DNA from: Rallus limicola
Lineage: Eukaryota > Chordata > Aves > Gruiformes > Rallidae
Length of the DNA stretch: 64,000 nucleotides
Reading direction: 5' to 3'
NCBI GenBank assembly: GCA_022605955.1
Contig: JAKCOZ010000007.1
Location: 15,505,501-15,569,500 of the forward strand
Shown here piece by piece: positions 38,158-49,600 of the stretch (the stretch's first letter is position 1; every line of letters begins with the position of its first letter). The notes beneath the pieces were generated by a model, which made no database searches, was not told the origin of the DNA, and saw only the letters and a program-made list of their open reading frames with translations. The position numbers and the translations under genes were made by a program.

Positions 38158-38980
38158 TGAAAAAAAAAACTCAAAGAAAAGATGAGTGTTTTTACTGCTG
38201 CTATACAGATCATTGCTTACAATTTCATGAAGAAAAGATACAGAGAGGATTGCTTTCCTGATTTTCCCTGTCACGGTACACCTGTAATTTTTTGGGTTGT
38301 TTTTGTGCCTTCTTGAGCCTCAACCGTACATTAAGGAATGCCCAGAGGAATGGAGGCTGAAAATTTTTCTGTTCCTTCCTTCAAGAAAAACTCAGGTGAT
38401 ATGCCAAGGTAGCTCTGGATCCACTGTGCAGGAAAATACACTCTCTAGTCCATTTTGGTCAAGTGAGACCGGGCAGGAAAAATTAACACAAAAAGAGTAC
38501 TAAAAATTAAGTGGGATTTCCTTTTTATTGAAAACATGTTTCAAGCAGTTTTGCATTTCTCACATTTTTATGATTGAACTTAATTCAGGTGGAGACAGAT
38601 TTCATCACTCTTCCTACTAGTGGTAAATGTAATAGAAAAGACTTAATACTAGAAATACTAGAAATACGGATTATTTAAAGTCACCAAACCTTTTTCTATA
38701 GTCAGTGGTACAAAACACTTTGAAGTTTTTAAAAAGAAATACTTCAAAATGTCAAGATAATCATCTGGCAAGAAAGTTGAGAGAATACACAGAGGGAACA
38801 GATACTTTTGTATAAAGTCACATGAGGCCTAAGAGGACATTTGTTTATAATACAAGATTTTTTTATGAACAGTAGCAAGTTGCAGCATACTGTGGGACAG
38901 TGATCCAAATGTGCTTGATTCTAACTCTAGACAAGCGGTGTTTTAAACATTCAGTATCGTTAGCAAAAGCATACTTCAGT
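38158..38980. other. Non-coding stretch, no gene seen
   Basis: AT-rich DNA between two CR1 insertions of opposite orientation. Only the small tandem repeat at 38645 is notable. Confidence 0.6.
38645..38668. repeat. 9-bp tandem repeat, 2.6 copies
   Basis: The unit AATACTAGA occurs twice and is followed by AATACG. Short slippage-type repeat. Confidence 0.85.
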
Positions 38981-38984
38981 TTTG

Positions 38985-39760
38985 ACACACTGGAGGGAAG
39001 GGATGCCATCCAGAGAGACCCTGACAGACTGGAGAGATGGGCCCATGCAAATTACATGATGTTCAACAGGGCCAAGTGCAAGGTCCTGCACATGGGTCCG
39101 GGCAATCCCAAGCACAGCTGCAGGCTGGGTAGAGAATGGATTGAGAGCAGCCCCGAGGAGAAGGACTTGGGGGTGCTGATCAATGACAAGCTCAACATGA
39201 GCTGGCAGTGTGTGCTAGCAGCTCAGGAAGGCCAACTGTGTCCTAGCTGCATCAAGAACAGCAGGGCCAGCTGGCTAAGGGAGGTGATTCTGCCCCTCTG
39301 CTCTGCTCTGCTCTGGTGAGACCCCACTTGGAATACTGTGTCCAGCTCTGGGGTTCCCAGCACAGGAAAGATGTAGGCCTATTGGAGCAAGTACAGAGGA
39401 GGGCCTCAAAGATGATTGGAGGGCTGGAACACCTCTCCTATGAAGACAAGCTGCAAGAGTTGGGCTTATTCAGCCTGGAGAAGAGAAGGCTCCAAGGAGA
39501 CCTTACTGCAGCCTGCCAGTACTTGAAGGGGCCCACAGGAAAGATGGAGAAGGACTGCTTATCAGGAAGTGTAGTGATACAACAAGGGGTAATGGCTTCA
39601 AGCTATTAAAGAGGGTAGGATTAGATTAGACATTAGGAAGAAATTCTTTACTACAAGGGTAGTGAGGCCCTGGCACAGGTTGCCCAGAGAGGTTGTAGAA
39701 GCCACATCTCTGGAAGTGTTTAAGGCCAGGTTGTATGGGGCTTTGGGCAACCTGGTCTAG
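38985..39760 (+). pseudogene. CR1 ORF2 C-terminal remnant, frameshifted
   Basis: The reading frame begins [16 protein letters not shown] and continues KCKVLHMGPGNP, EKDLGVLINDKLNM and EVILPLCSALL up to 39315. There a CTCTG repeat has one unit more than the family text, and the frame shifts to RPHLEYCVQLWG, LGLFSLEKRRL and [13 protein letters not shown] second shift near 39530 is needed to recover the last family residues (DIRKKF, RLPREVVE, ARL.GALGNLV) that end at TAG near 39758. Both shifts inactivate the product; the RT catalytic core is already missing through truncation. Confidence 0.9.
39296..39315 (+). repeat. (CTCTG)4 tandem repeat inside CR1 ORF2
   Basis: Four perfect CTCTG units. 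The family reads three related units at this place (CTCTA CTCTG CTCTG), so one gained unit of 5 bp explains the frameshift that follows directly at 39316. Confidence 0.8.
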
Positions 39761-39880
39761 TGGAGGGTATCCTTGCCCATGACAGGGGGCTTGGAAATAG
39801 ATGATCCTTGAGGTCTCTTCCAACCCAAAGCACTCTGTTATTCTATGATTCTAATACACTCTGTGTTTACCAAGCAATCA

Positions 39881-39896
39881 TAATAATAATAATAAT
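39881..39896. repeat. (TAA)n microsatellite
   Basis: Five TAA units plus one base, shortly after a CR1 3' end. Confidence 0.9.
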
Positions 39897-40492
39897 ATTG
39901 ACTACAATAAATTTTAAAAATCTGTAAATTTAACAAAATTTATATTGACTGTTTTCTCCCAGTGAAGGTACTATAAAGATGAGGCAGCCTAAAAACGTCA
40001 TGTAACAGAAGGAAAGGTATTTGTTACAGTGCTGAAGTCTGACCAGTTTAAATATTTTTACTTTTCTTAACCAGTGCCACAGCAACAGGACCAATTGCAC
40101 CTTGTCTCTGCTGAGTACCCACAGGAGAGTCACAGGGGGCAAGAATTCCCTTGAGCAGTGGGCTCAACCATAGCATGGAAGTGGAAACTTGTTTGGTGCT
40201 TGTAAATCCTGTCACTCTTTGGACTTCTGCCCCTGGTTTGACTGAAACAACTAAATTCCAGTATCTCCAGAACAAAGGGGAAATACAGCACGGTCTCTCC
40301 AATTTTTTAACACTTATGAGAGTTCCCCTCTGGCCAGCGGTCTGGCAGGCAAGGGGATGCAGTCCTGAGTCCAGCATGTTGCTCTGGGCTGCCCCTCGGT
40401 TGAAACTCTGAAAATATATGGGTGCTCTTACTTACAAGAGATTAATTCATGCAAATTAAAAAATATGTTGATAGTATAAAATATCAGAAAAT
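39897..40492. other. Non-coding stretch, no gene seen
   Basis: Short frames on both strands without recognisable content. Lies between two CR1 copies. Confidence 0.6.
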
Positions 40493-40577
40493 GGGATCTC
40501 GCAGGGGGGTTAGACAAGATGATCTTTTGAGGTCCCTTCCAACTCCTAATGTTCTGAGATTCTGTGATTCTGTGATC
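40493..40577 (+). mobile_element. CR1-type LINE tail
   Basis: TTAGACAAGATGATC, then GAGGTCCCTTCCAACTC and the tail AGATTCTGTGATTCTGTGAT. These are the final bases of a CR1 3' untranslated region; only about 85 bp remain. Confidence 0.85.
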
Positions 40578-42615
40578 TTTGGCCTTTCTTTAAAACAAAT
40601 CTACTTAGTGATGTTAGAGAAATAAACAAATTTTGGACAATACGCTATTTTTCAAAAGTTTTTATGACTTCTGGTTTCCTCTCTGTTTTTTGACTGGCAA
40701 GAGCCTAGTGACTATAACTGAGATCTGCATCTGGTTCACAATGAGGTCTGGACCCTCGTTTTGTAACTTGGACACGTATCTTGACAGAAGAGTTTGTTTT
40801 GTTTTGCTTTGTTTGGTGTTGTTTTGTGTCTTGTTTTGTTTTAATAAGCACCCACAGGAAGGCTCGAGACACTGTAATACTGCAATGTTAATTGCTTTAT
40901 GTTCAAAAAAGGGAATTACTAAAGCACCAACAAATGTTTGGGACCTCTTTATTATCCAATCTAATATTATATGCTTCATGCTTCTCAAAACTCCACTGGG
41001 GACTAGATGTGATACACTTGGCAGTTATACCAGTGTTTACTGCCTGGTATACTTAAATTCCTTTTAGCCAAAAAGTAGATATTTCTACAAATCAATGTCA
41101 AATATAATTAAAGAGCAAAAGGCAGAACACGTTGTTCCCCACATCCTTGATTTTGTGGGTACAAAACCAATCTGTCCCTTGCTGGTGAGATGACCCTGCA
41201 CAGCAAGGCACACTGCGCCAGTAGAAAAGCTTGGCACGTACAAAGCCCGCATGAGAATTCCCCAAAAGTTTTGAAAGTACTAGGGATTTTAGAATGATTT
41301 GGGAACCCCTTTTGCCAAAGAACAGTTGTTTAACATGGAGACTTTTATTACGTACTGACCCAAGTTTGCTTCTGCAAAAATACATATTACAGTACAGGAA
41401 ACAAGTAATGATTTATTACAGAGTCAGGAGGATTAGCAACATAGGTGTCACTTTCATGAATAAAACATATTAATAACAGCTTTGTAAAACTAAACAAGGT
41501 AGAGCATAATATACTAAGTCATGTAATAAGTAAAAGTCAGAAAGTTTAATACACAAGACTTTATTTATCTCTCTCCTTGAAATCAGCTGTATGCAGCCTG
41601 AACTGTTTTACAGATCTCTGAAGAAGCTTTCCTTTGTGAAGCACTGAACCTGTTTAAAGTGGAACATACAGCTTGGACACATGCTTAAATTTAAATCTGC
41701 AGCATTATCAACAAACAAATAATTCCCGAAACACTAACAGTGTTCTGTCTGTATTTTTTCATAGATTATGAATTTTACATATACCTGGTCAAACTCAGGG
41801 AGCTGCTTGGGCCATAGTTGAATTCTGTCACAGAAAGTATGAACTAAACATAAATTGTACTTGAGGCATCCATGAAACGGGATGTGCACTCAGGCTGTGC
41901 TTTGCAGCTGTAATAAACACTATAAAATTGGGAAGTATGATTCTAAGTAAGGTTCTATGCCCAGTCTGTGACAATATGCCATTAAATGTTGCACAGCGGT
42001 TTTGGTGCAGCTGTGAATTGTATTCAGGCTTTTGAAACAGTGTCAAACACAAGAACCCAATCTTTCTCCACATGCACCAGCGGTTCCCATAATTTCATCC
42101 TTGCTGCTAGGGAAAAATGGTTGACGGGGAAAGCAGGATGTATCCCAGAACATGGCAACTGCAATAAAACATCTCCCACTTGAAGAGGTGGGAATTACTT
42201 TAGGACTAATTCCAGGAATTCTGGGAAAGAAAAAAAAAAAATTAGAAATTAAATAAAGTTATTTAAAGAATAAATAAATCTTTATGGCCAAATCTTTGTG
42301 GTTATATTTTCAGTTTCTGTAATAATACTGCAATGCCATACCACACCTCTGCTGAACGTTTCTTTCCTCAGAAAAAAAGGTTTTATATTTTTGTGCATCC
42401 TTTTAAAGATATTTCTGTAAGACATTGCCACTATCACAAAACAGCTACAACAAATCTATATGGTGAAAAATAAATCCTTGCACTGCTTCACATAGCAATC
42501 AACTAAACAACATATTTCTCCGTTAGATAATAAAGGTACTGTGCACCTAGCTGTGTGCAGTGCCCGCTAGCCAAGAGCTCCCTGCTATTCCCACACTTTA
42601 TTGTACTGTTTTCCC
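40578..42615. other. Non-coding stretch, no gene seen
   Basis: AT-rich DNA. A 144-codon open frame at 40633-41067 (+) overlaps the G/T simple repeat and has no recognisable domain, so I do not call it a gene. Confidence 0.55.
40792..40842. repeat. (TTTTG)n simple repeat
   Basis: Imperfect TTTG and TTTTG units, interrupted by GTGTTG and TGTC. It creates an open frame of low complexity on both strands. Confidence 0.85.
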
Positions 42616-42672
42616 AGAATCACAGATTCACAAGGTTGGAAAAGACCTTTAAGATCATCAAGTCCAAGTTTT
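42616..42672 (-). mobile_element. CR1 LINE tail, very short
   Basis: AGAATCACAGATTCACAAGG, then TTGGAAAAGACCTTTAAGAT and CATCAAGTCCAA: the reversed end of a CR1 of the 'AAGGTCTTTTCCAACC' class. Truncated to about 55 bp. Confidence 0.85.
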
Positions 42673-45139
42673 GCAAAGGCCCCATGAAATGAGGCAATCA
42701 CAAATACCTATTCAATTCCAGGAACAGAAGCACAGAAAGCATGTTTCCAAAGGTAGCATCTCCTTTCACAGACTGTTTAGCACCTGCAGCTGCTCTGAAG
42801 TGGAACCCAGGGGAGTGCCTACCCTGCTGTACCCAGTCTTGGCTCCATCCCTTTCTAAAAACTTAATGCATGGGGTCTTTTTCTGTAATTAAGTCTAACG
42901 AACAGCCAAGTACAGAAGGGAGGCAGTTGATGCTCCACTTCTATAATACAATATTAAAGTCCTACGGTGTTTTTTCTCTTGTGGATAGGCAATGTGTCTC
43001 TTCCATGATTTATGATATTTAAATATGGTGACTTGTATAATTTTCCTGTTATGTTCAGTATGTTTAAAAAGTGTGCTGACTGAAGTTTTATCTGGCAACT
43101 CTTCCATGCAAAAGTGCTATTTGAAGGTGATAATGAGACAACTGCATGGGAGCTGATACTCTACTACAGCCATTGACCTATTCTAGGAGCCCCTCATCTC
43201 TCTCCTGGTTTTCTGATGCAGAACATTTCCTTTTGGAAAATACTTCAGGGATACTAAAATTTGTCCCCTGCTAGATTATACCTGCTCTTGCTTTCAAAGA
43301 AAATAATGGACAGAGTGTGAATGAAGAATACAGCAAAAGTACATACCAGCGTATAGCTTATTGCCCTTACTGCCATTTCTATTCTACAGATAATTAACAA
43401 AGAAAAGCAAGAAGTCTGAATGAAAACAGAGTCATCAGCTTCACTGGAGTCACTGAAAGATCCCCACAAGTTCATTCAAATGTCTTTCCTTGCATAACTC
43501 ATCTCTTGCAGAAATAACTGCATTGTTCCTGTGGGGGTTAAACATAATATTTATTTAACAGCACAGCTTCATCACCATCCAGCTTACTTCCACACTACAC
43601 ATACCCACTTCCCCACCCACTCCTCCCATATATTTTAAATAACTTCACACAATCCTTTTAACTTGCAAACTAGAGTGTCTACAATCCATGGGACTTCAAC
43701 ACATGATTGTTTTACAAAAGCACCCTTATTTCATAAGGTGCTGGAGTCATCATTGACTGTATATAGGAATTCAGTCTAAGTTTACAAAATATTTCTTCAT
43801 TTTTTTCCTGATCGGTTACAGTGTGATTCCTTTTCAATTTTTCTCCTGATTTTAAAAAAATATAATAGTTTTGATCCATTTGTATGTCTATATTCTTTCT
43901 TTCAGTGTTCCATCTCCCTTTTCTCTTTGTTAACTTATTTCCGCTTACTTTTCCCCCTTTTTTTGTTTATTAGTTTCTCTTTTCTGTATTTGCACTCATC
44001 CCCTTCCCCCCCTTTCAAGCTAACAAATGTAGACTGTATTTACAGACTGGATTTTTTTTAAGAATAACACACCAAAGTCAGACTACAAATATTACTTATG
44101 CCTGATGTCAGTTATTCACTGCTTGTCACTTCCAATGCACACGTCCCTAAAGAGCTTCCACTCACACCCTGGCCCAAAGTATAAAACCTCTACCGCTACA
44201 TTTCAAAAAACAACAAACCTTTTCATGTATGAGCTGTCAAAAGAAGCTCCTGGATTAGCCAGCAGAAAAAAAAGGGACACAGTCACTACCCACAGCCACT
44301 ATATGAGACACGTAACTACTAGCAGCAAGAGCTGATAACTCTGGGAGGGGATAAGGAGTACCTTATGAGCACCTCCAGTGCAGTAACATGGGTTGATGGA
44401 TATTTTTCTTTTTAATCTGCCCTTGCCAAGATATTTGTTGCAGTCTTGAAAGCAAGGCTTGGGGGACAGCAGTGCCTGGAAGGCAGCTGGAGAAAGCTCC
44501 AATGAAGGAATGCTGCAGGTGAGTTACGACGGTGGCATTGCATATTTGGTGTTAGACAACGAATAAGGCCATGCTGTGCTGCATGCTGAACTGTTCCTGG
44601 CAGAGAAGCCATGTCAGAAATTAAAAACAAGTTATGGAAGGGAGGGTGGCTTCATATTCTGCAGAACCACTTTCAATAACCTCTCTCTGGCAACCTCATC
44701 ATAGAGGGATATTAATGCGGCTTGCCCTGCTCCCTGTTAGGATCCTGCACCTGCTGGGTGTGCAGAGGGTGTTGTTGCTAGCTCTGAGCCAAGGCGGAAG
44801 TGAAACCTCTCACGCAACTGAAAACCATTGGCCTTCTGGTCCCCTCTTCATGTAAACTGGAAAAAAAATGGGAAAGAGCTGGTTCAGGGCAGCAGTTCTT
44901 GCAGATGAAGTGCTTGAGAAAGTGGCACCTGTTCCTTCCTGCAGAGTTCTGTAATGAAAAGAAGGAAAAAATCCATGTAGCTCTAAAGACAATACAAGGT
45001 TTCATTTGTCTGATCTTATACCTCAGCCTTTGATCACCTTCTAATGTTGCTGTGATACTTTGATTGCAAGTACTTCTGTATAACTGGCCTGTTCTTATAC
45101 TCAGAAGACAGAAATACAGTAGATACTGTGATATGCATT
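42673..45139. other. Non-coding stretch, no gene seen
   Basis: AT-rich DNA with T-rich tracts at 43.8-44.0 kb. One exon-like segment at 44431 is listed separately. Confidence 0.55.
44431..44518 (+). other. Exon-like segment, unproven
   Basis: An acceptor with a T-rich tract ending TTGCCAAG at 44430 and a donor GCAG|GTGAGT at 44518/44519 enclose 88 nt. One frame is open across the whole segment (begins ICCSLESKAW, ends MKECC). No family is recognised, and the opposite strand is also open, so codon content gives no help. Confidence 0.15.
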
Positions 45140-45421
45140 TTTGCAGCAGGACAAGGGGAAACAGTCTGAGGTATCATCAGGGTAAGTTTAGGTTGGCTAT
45201 TAGGAAAAAATTCTTTACTGAAAACAATTGTTAGATATTGGAACAGGCTGCCCAAGGAGGTGGTTGAGTCACCATCCCTGGAGGTGTTTAAAAGAAGAGC
45301 AGATGTTGTGCTTGGTGACACGGTCTAGTGTTGGACCTAATAGTGCTGGACAGATGGTTGGACTTGATGATCTTGTTTTTTTTTTTCCAACTGAAACCAT
45401 TCTATGATTATTCTATGATTA
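45140..45421 (+). mobile_element. CR1 LINE, 3' end
   Basis: Begins in the last ORF2 codons (GGACAAGGGGAAACAG), then TAGGAAAAAATTCTTTACTG, GAACAGGCTGCCCAAGGAGG, GTTGAGTCACCATCCC, and the tail CATTCTATGATTATTCTATGATT. A T-run of about 12 has expanded inside the normally short TCTTTTCCAAC word at about 45380. Same subfamily as the copy at 29.5 kb. Confidence 0.92.
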
Positions 45422-46139
45422 ATTTATCTTTCTTTTGTATATCATGGTTGTTTAAATAAAAAAATATTCATTTCTACATGTAACTCACTTCACACTCATC
45501 TTTTAATATTTCTTCCTTTTCCTTAACCATTCCTGAAATCCTTGTAAAGCTGACCCCCTTTTCTGAGAAAAAATAAGTAAATACATTTTTAGAAAAGGCT
45601 ATGGCAAGATTAGTATCAGGCAAGAAACACTGCTGCCTAGAGTAATGTGTTACCAATCCAAAACATTTATAGTTCTTGAGAACTAGGTGTGTTGTTTTGT
45701 CCTTTTCCCCATGTGTCTCTGAACTCACTCTGCACCTCGCACAACACCTGAAACAAAAATAGATCTGATTTAATACTGGTGAGACCCTGAAATCAGAGCT
45801 CAGAGCTTGTGGTTTTATTCACACCCTGACATCCACGTTGTCACCAGCTGTCTTGAAGACTGCACAGGAACTCTTGGCAATATTGACCCATCTCTGTTGA
45901 TCTTGGATTTTGTAGCTCCCAGTAATTAAATGAGAAAGCCATGCAACAGGCAATAAATGATTCCCATAGCGACTCTCCCTTAGCGTTTACTGGGTGTAGT
46001 AGGAAATGCTAGAACTTTCTTATCACCCCTTCTGATCCAGCCTTCCCGAAGAGCATCAGTCCCCATGCTGGCTTGATTAGCTGTTGAGAAGAAAGGCCCG
46101 CCCTGGTGTTGGGGAGCTGTGTAACAGCCAGGGAGCTGC

Positions 46140-46470
46140 AGGGTGATGTGAACGCAGATAAATTTGGCTTCGTAGTTTAGTGTCATTACATTTTCTATCT
46201 GTTATTGATTCTGTTATTACGTGCCGTTCCCTGATGTGGTCGCGTGTGCCTACATTCCTCTGGTACAATAACGAGAAACGTGATGCTCTGTGGTTTTTAG
46301 TCCCTGTAATGAGAACAAGGCAGTTCTCCTCACACACAAAATTTGTAATTATACAAGACTATATTGTGTTACTGGCAACTAATTAGAACCCTCTGTTGCA
46401 ATGACATTACTTTATTACACATCATTAACATAACATGTCAAAATTAGCATGATCGATGGTTTTAGATGAG
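46140..46470. promoter_or_regulatory. Possible conserved non-coding element
   Basis: Complex AT-rich sequence that keeps several CpG dinucleotides (ATTACGTGCCGTT, TGGTCGCGTG, AATAACGAG), unusual for this background, and has many TAAT cores (GTAATTATAC, AACTAATTAG). Retained CpGs plus homeodomain words suggest constraint. It lies about 5.5 kb left of the CpG island. Inference from composition only. Confidence 0.2.
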
Positions 46471-46679
46471 AAATGGGCCTACTTTTGTAAGTGAAATCAA
46501 CAAATTTGCAGCACTTTAAATATCAAGATTTTAAGATATTTTACAGTATTTATATGGCTTTGCCATATAAAAATCCTAAAAAGGGAATCCTTCCTTTTAA
46601 AAATGCCGGTGACTGCAGATTTTGTCCTTCGTATTATGCAGATTAAATAAAATTAAAAAAACATGAAATGCCAAGGCAA

Positions 46680-46689
46680 GGGGGGGGGG
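46680..46689. repeat. Poly-G run (10 nt)
   Basis: G10 within an AT-rich area; isolated, so no full quadruplex motif. Confidence 0.85.
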
Positions 46690-49600
46690 CTGAAGTAACA
46701 GTATTATGCTCATGTTTCAATCTCTATTCTTAGAGCACAGGACAAACATTAACTGATTTACCCTCCTCTTCTGTGAAATAAGTAACATTATTATCATATG
46801 ACATGTAGGTAAACAGAGACAAGGAACTGAAGTGAATTCCTCCTGGCCAGGATATCACATACACTTCTCTCTCATGGATTTAACTGAGGATAAGGACAGT
46901 CCAACCACCCATTGTTAGGAGAAAGGTGCTTTGCTATGATAGGTAGAAAGTAAACACATTGTTCAGAGATGTAACCAAAAGTTTCTGACTGCCTATAACA
47001 GGTTCAGGACTAAAATAAGTGTATAATGACTTATTGCGTGATTCTTGTTTATTGAAGTAATCAAGCAATCAGTCTTGGAGTGCATTTACATGCTAGGTTG
47101 AAATGTTTGTAAACTGGATAATAAGCATGTATTTCATCAAGGGTATGGAGGACACATTAGTGAATTCTAGCCATAGCTCTCAAGGTACCTGTTCCCTGAC
47201 AATATTATGATGTTGGTAACATAAAAAAGCAATGTGAGGGTAACATTCCCCTGGCAGCATACTAAATATGCCTCAAGACACATAACCAATGGATATAATT
47301 TGCAAATATGTATGGAGAATCAGTCTTGACAGTTCTGTTTACAAAGGCAGCCAGCTATTTGCTGAGAACAGAGATGACATGCTATTCATCTTGCTGCTAC
47401 TAAGCCAAAGGGATTGCAACTATGATAACAAATTGTTAGATTTGATTGTTGGAATGCTTATGCAACGTTAGTAATAAAGGGTGTTTAAAAGCATATCTCG
47501 TTTGTTCTTGGGAAATCGTATGGTATTTCTTATAATAATTTTCATGGGGCACTTAAAAAAGACAAGCCTAATTAGAGAACTGATATCTGTCTGGCTCAGC
47601 TTTAATGGGTCTATGTTCTCTAAGTAGGCGGATGTAGGGAAAAGGAGCAGACACATCTTTATTTCTCTGCTTGCATGGGTTAAGGCAGGATTTCAAATGA
47701 TGTAGTCGTGGCCTCACACCTTTCAGTTCCCCTGTTTCAGCTGGGGTTACCTCCACACCCCTCCTGAAACTGGAAAGTAAACACAACTGTAATAACCTTG
47801 GAAGTACACCCCAAGGTGATAGTCAAGAAAAACAGGATCAGCACTAATGCCTCGTGCTGGATCCTAAATATAGACAAATTCAAGTTGATAAGGAAGAACG
47901 CAGTGACTGAGGGAAAACAACAGCAAGCCCTCGTACACAGCACCGAGTCTGTCAGAGAGCAGAGAAAGGGGTTTCTGGCTTGTTTCTCATGGCATCTGAG
48001 CACTGGAAGAATGTGACAGTGTGACTTTTGCACCTCTCCTTTGTCATTGGCCTTCTGCTTCAAATAATACCAAGAAAATACTTTTTCCAGCACTCCTAAA
48101 CACCTGCACAATTTACAGCTCCCGCAAACATGTTGCTCTCATATTTTCTACAAAGCTTTATTAAAGTGAAAAAAAAGAACAGTAATAACTGCCCAGTGCA
48201 CAAATGCAGGACTAGAGCATCCAGCACCACCTTATTTGTGCGCACAGCTGGATGTACATGGTGGGTGGGAATGGAGAACTCAGCCTTTTACTGTGAAATA
48301 CTGTCCAGGGAGCTTTGCAGAGAGATGTGCAGGCATGGGCTGATCCAGCTATGATGCCTGAAGCAGTGGGTGTTTTTCTCTGTCCATCTCACTCCCACTT
48401 CAGCAGGTGCAGCTCAGGTGGTGGTTGAATGGCCTGAGTGGGGAGACCCATACGACCATCAGAAATCACACACGTCTCACTCATGGATTTAACCAAGAGT
48501 GGTATAGCTGCTGCAGGTTACAGCTTGGCCCGTTAACACAAGCTGTTGGCTGACCTCAGTTCGCACCTCCTGGTCAGGAGTCTGGAGGGACTTGAGAGTT
48601 AATACATCCTATAGATGCAGGAGCAAGGGTAGGGAAGCTTCACCAATCTGTGCTTGAGTCGCTACAGCTAATTCAGCCTGAGCGCCACAGTAATTCAGGC
48701 AGCAGCCTGCATTTTGAAACATATTTTGATCATTAAACATAAGTTTACACAAGCAGAACAGATCCAAACCCCAAACATCCTGCAGCCAGGCCTCTAGAGC
48801 TAAACAGAGCTGCTTTGTTCTTAGTTGTTCTTACGTGCAGTTACAGGTGACTCTGTGAATAGCATATGCAATGGCAAAATGTGACTGAAATTCCCTTTGA
48901 ATGCAAGCAGCCCTTAGGTTCAGGAGCAGCTGTGAGATGGAGACTTACTGCTAATGGCAGATTCAAGTAGCGTGAACAAGAACACCACATTGTTTAAGGT
49001 GGACAGGGCTTGTCTTCACCGATGTGCTGTGCCGCATTAGAACAGGACCCTGGGAACCTGTGTTAATTAGCACAATTTTAAGTAGCATCAGCTGTTTCTG
49101 AGTAAACCTACTGAGTAGAGCAACAAATGCTTTATTCTTGGTCTTGAAAGAATATGGATTTTGGAAGACAGCTATGAGCGATGAGTGGGTTTTTAATTTT
49201 TTCTATCTCAAAACCTTTAGAAAGTTGAGAAATATTTTAATGGAATGACAAGATTAATGCATTTATAATGCAGAGAAGAAGTAACTCTGAAACTGGGTAA
49301 TTTTATTTTTATCTCCAGAGGTTCTTAGCTTAGCTCCAGACAACACATTTTCTTAAGCACGTGTTTTATTTTACTCCTATTCAGTAGTCTTATTGAATTA
49401 GATGAGCATAATCAGGTATATGCATGTTTATAAAATTAGTTTCTTGCCTTAGATATTATTTATAAATCGGGGTTATGACATCTCAAAATGCAAAGATTCA
49501 TTTGCAGGGATAATAATTTAAAGTGTCCTTAAACATCATCCTGGGGCCAGGGTGCTGGTTTTAAGAAAGGGATTTGGAACATGATGAAGTCCATGGGTGT

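Larger units (their letters stand above)
38981..39853 (+). mobile_element. CR1 LINE, about 0.87 kb, 5'-truncated
   Basis: Starts at TTGACACACTGGAGGGAAGG, within ORF2 downstream of the catalytic box, and runs through the end of ORF2 and the 3' untranslated region to GAGGTCTCTTCCAACCC and the tail TTATTCTATGATTCTAATA. Same subfamily as the minus-strand copy at 25 kb, so about 0.8 kb of the two are inverted relative to each other. A (TAA)n run lies 28 bp past the tail. Confidence 0.95.

Noticed and set aside
40633..41067. 144-codon + strand open frame
   Set aside because: It runs through a TTTTG simple repeat that encodes low-complexity Phe/Leu/Cys; not a gene.
47737..48111. 124-codon minus-strand frame and the + strand frame opposite it
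   Set aside because: The + strand translation looks mildly protein-like, but there is no recognised family, and splice sites around it are poor.
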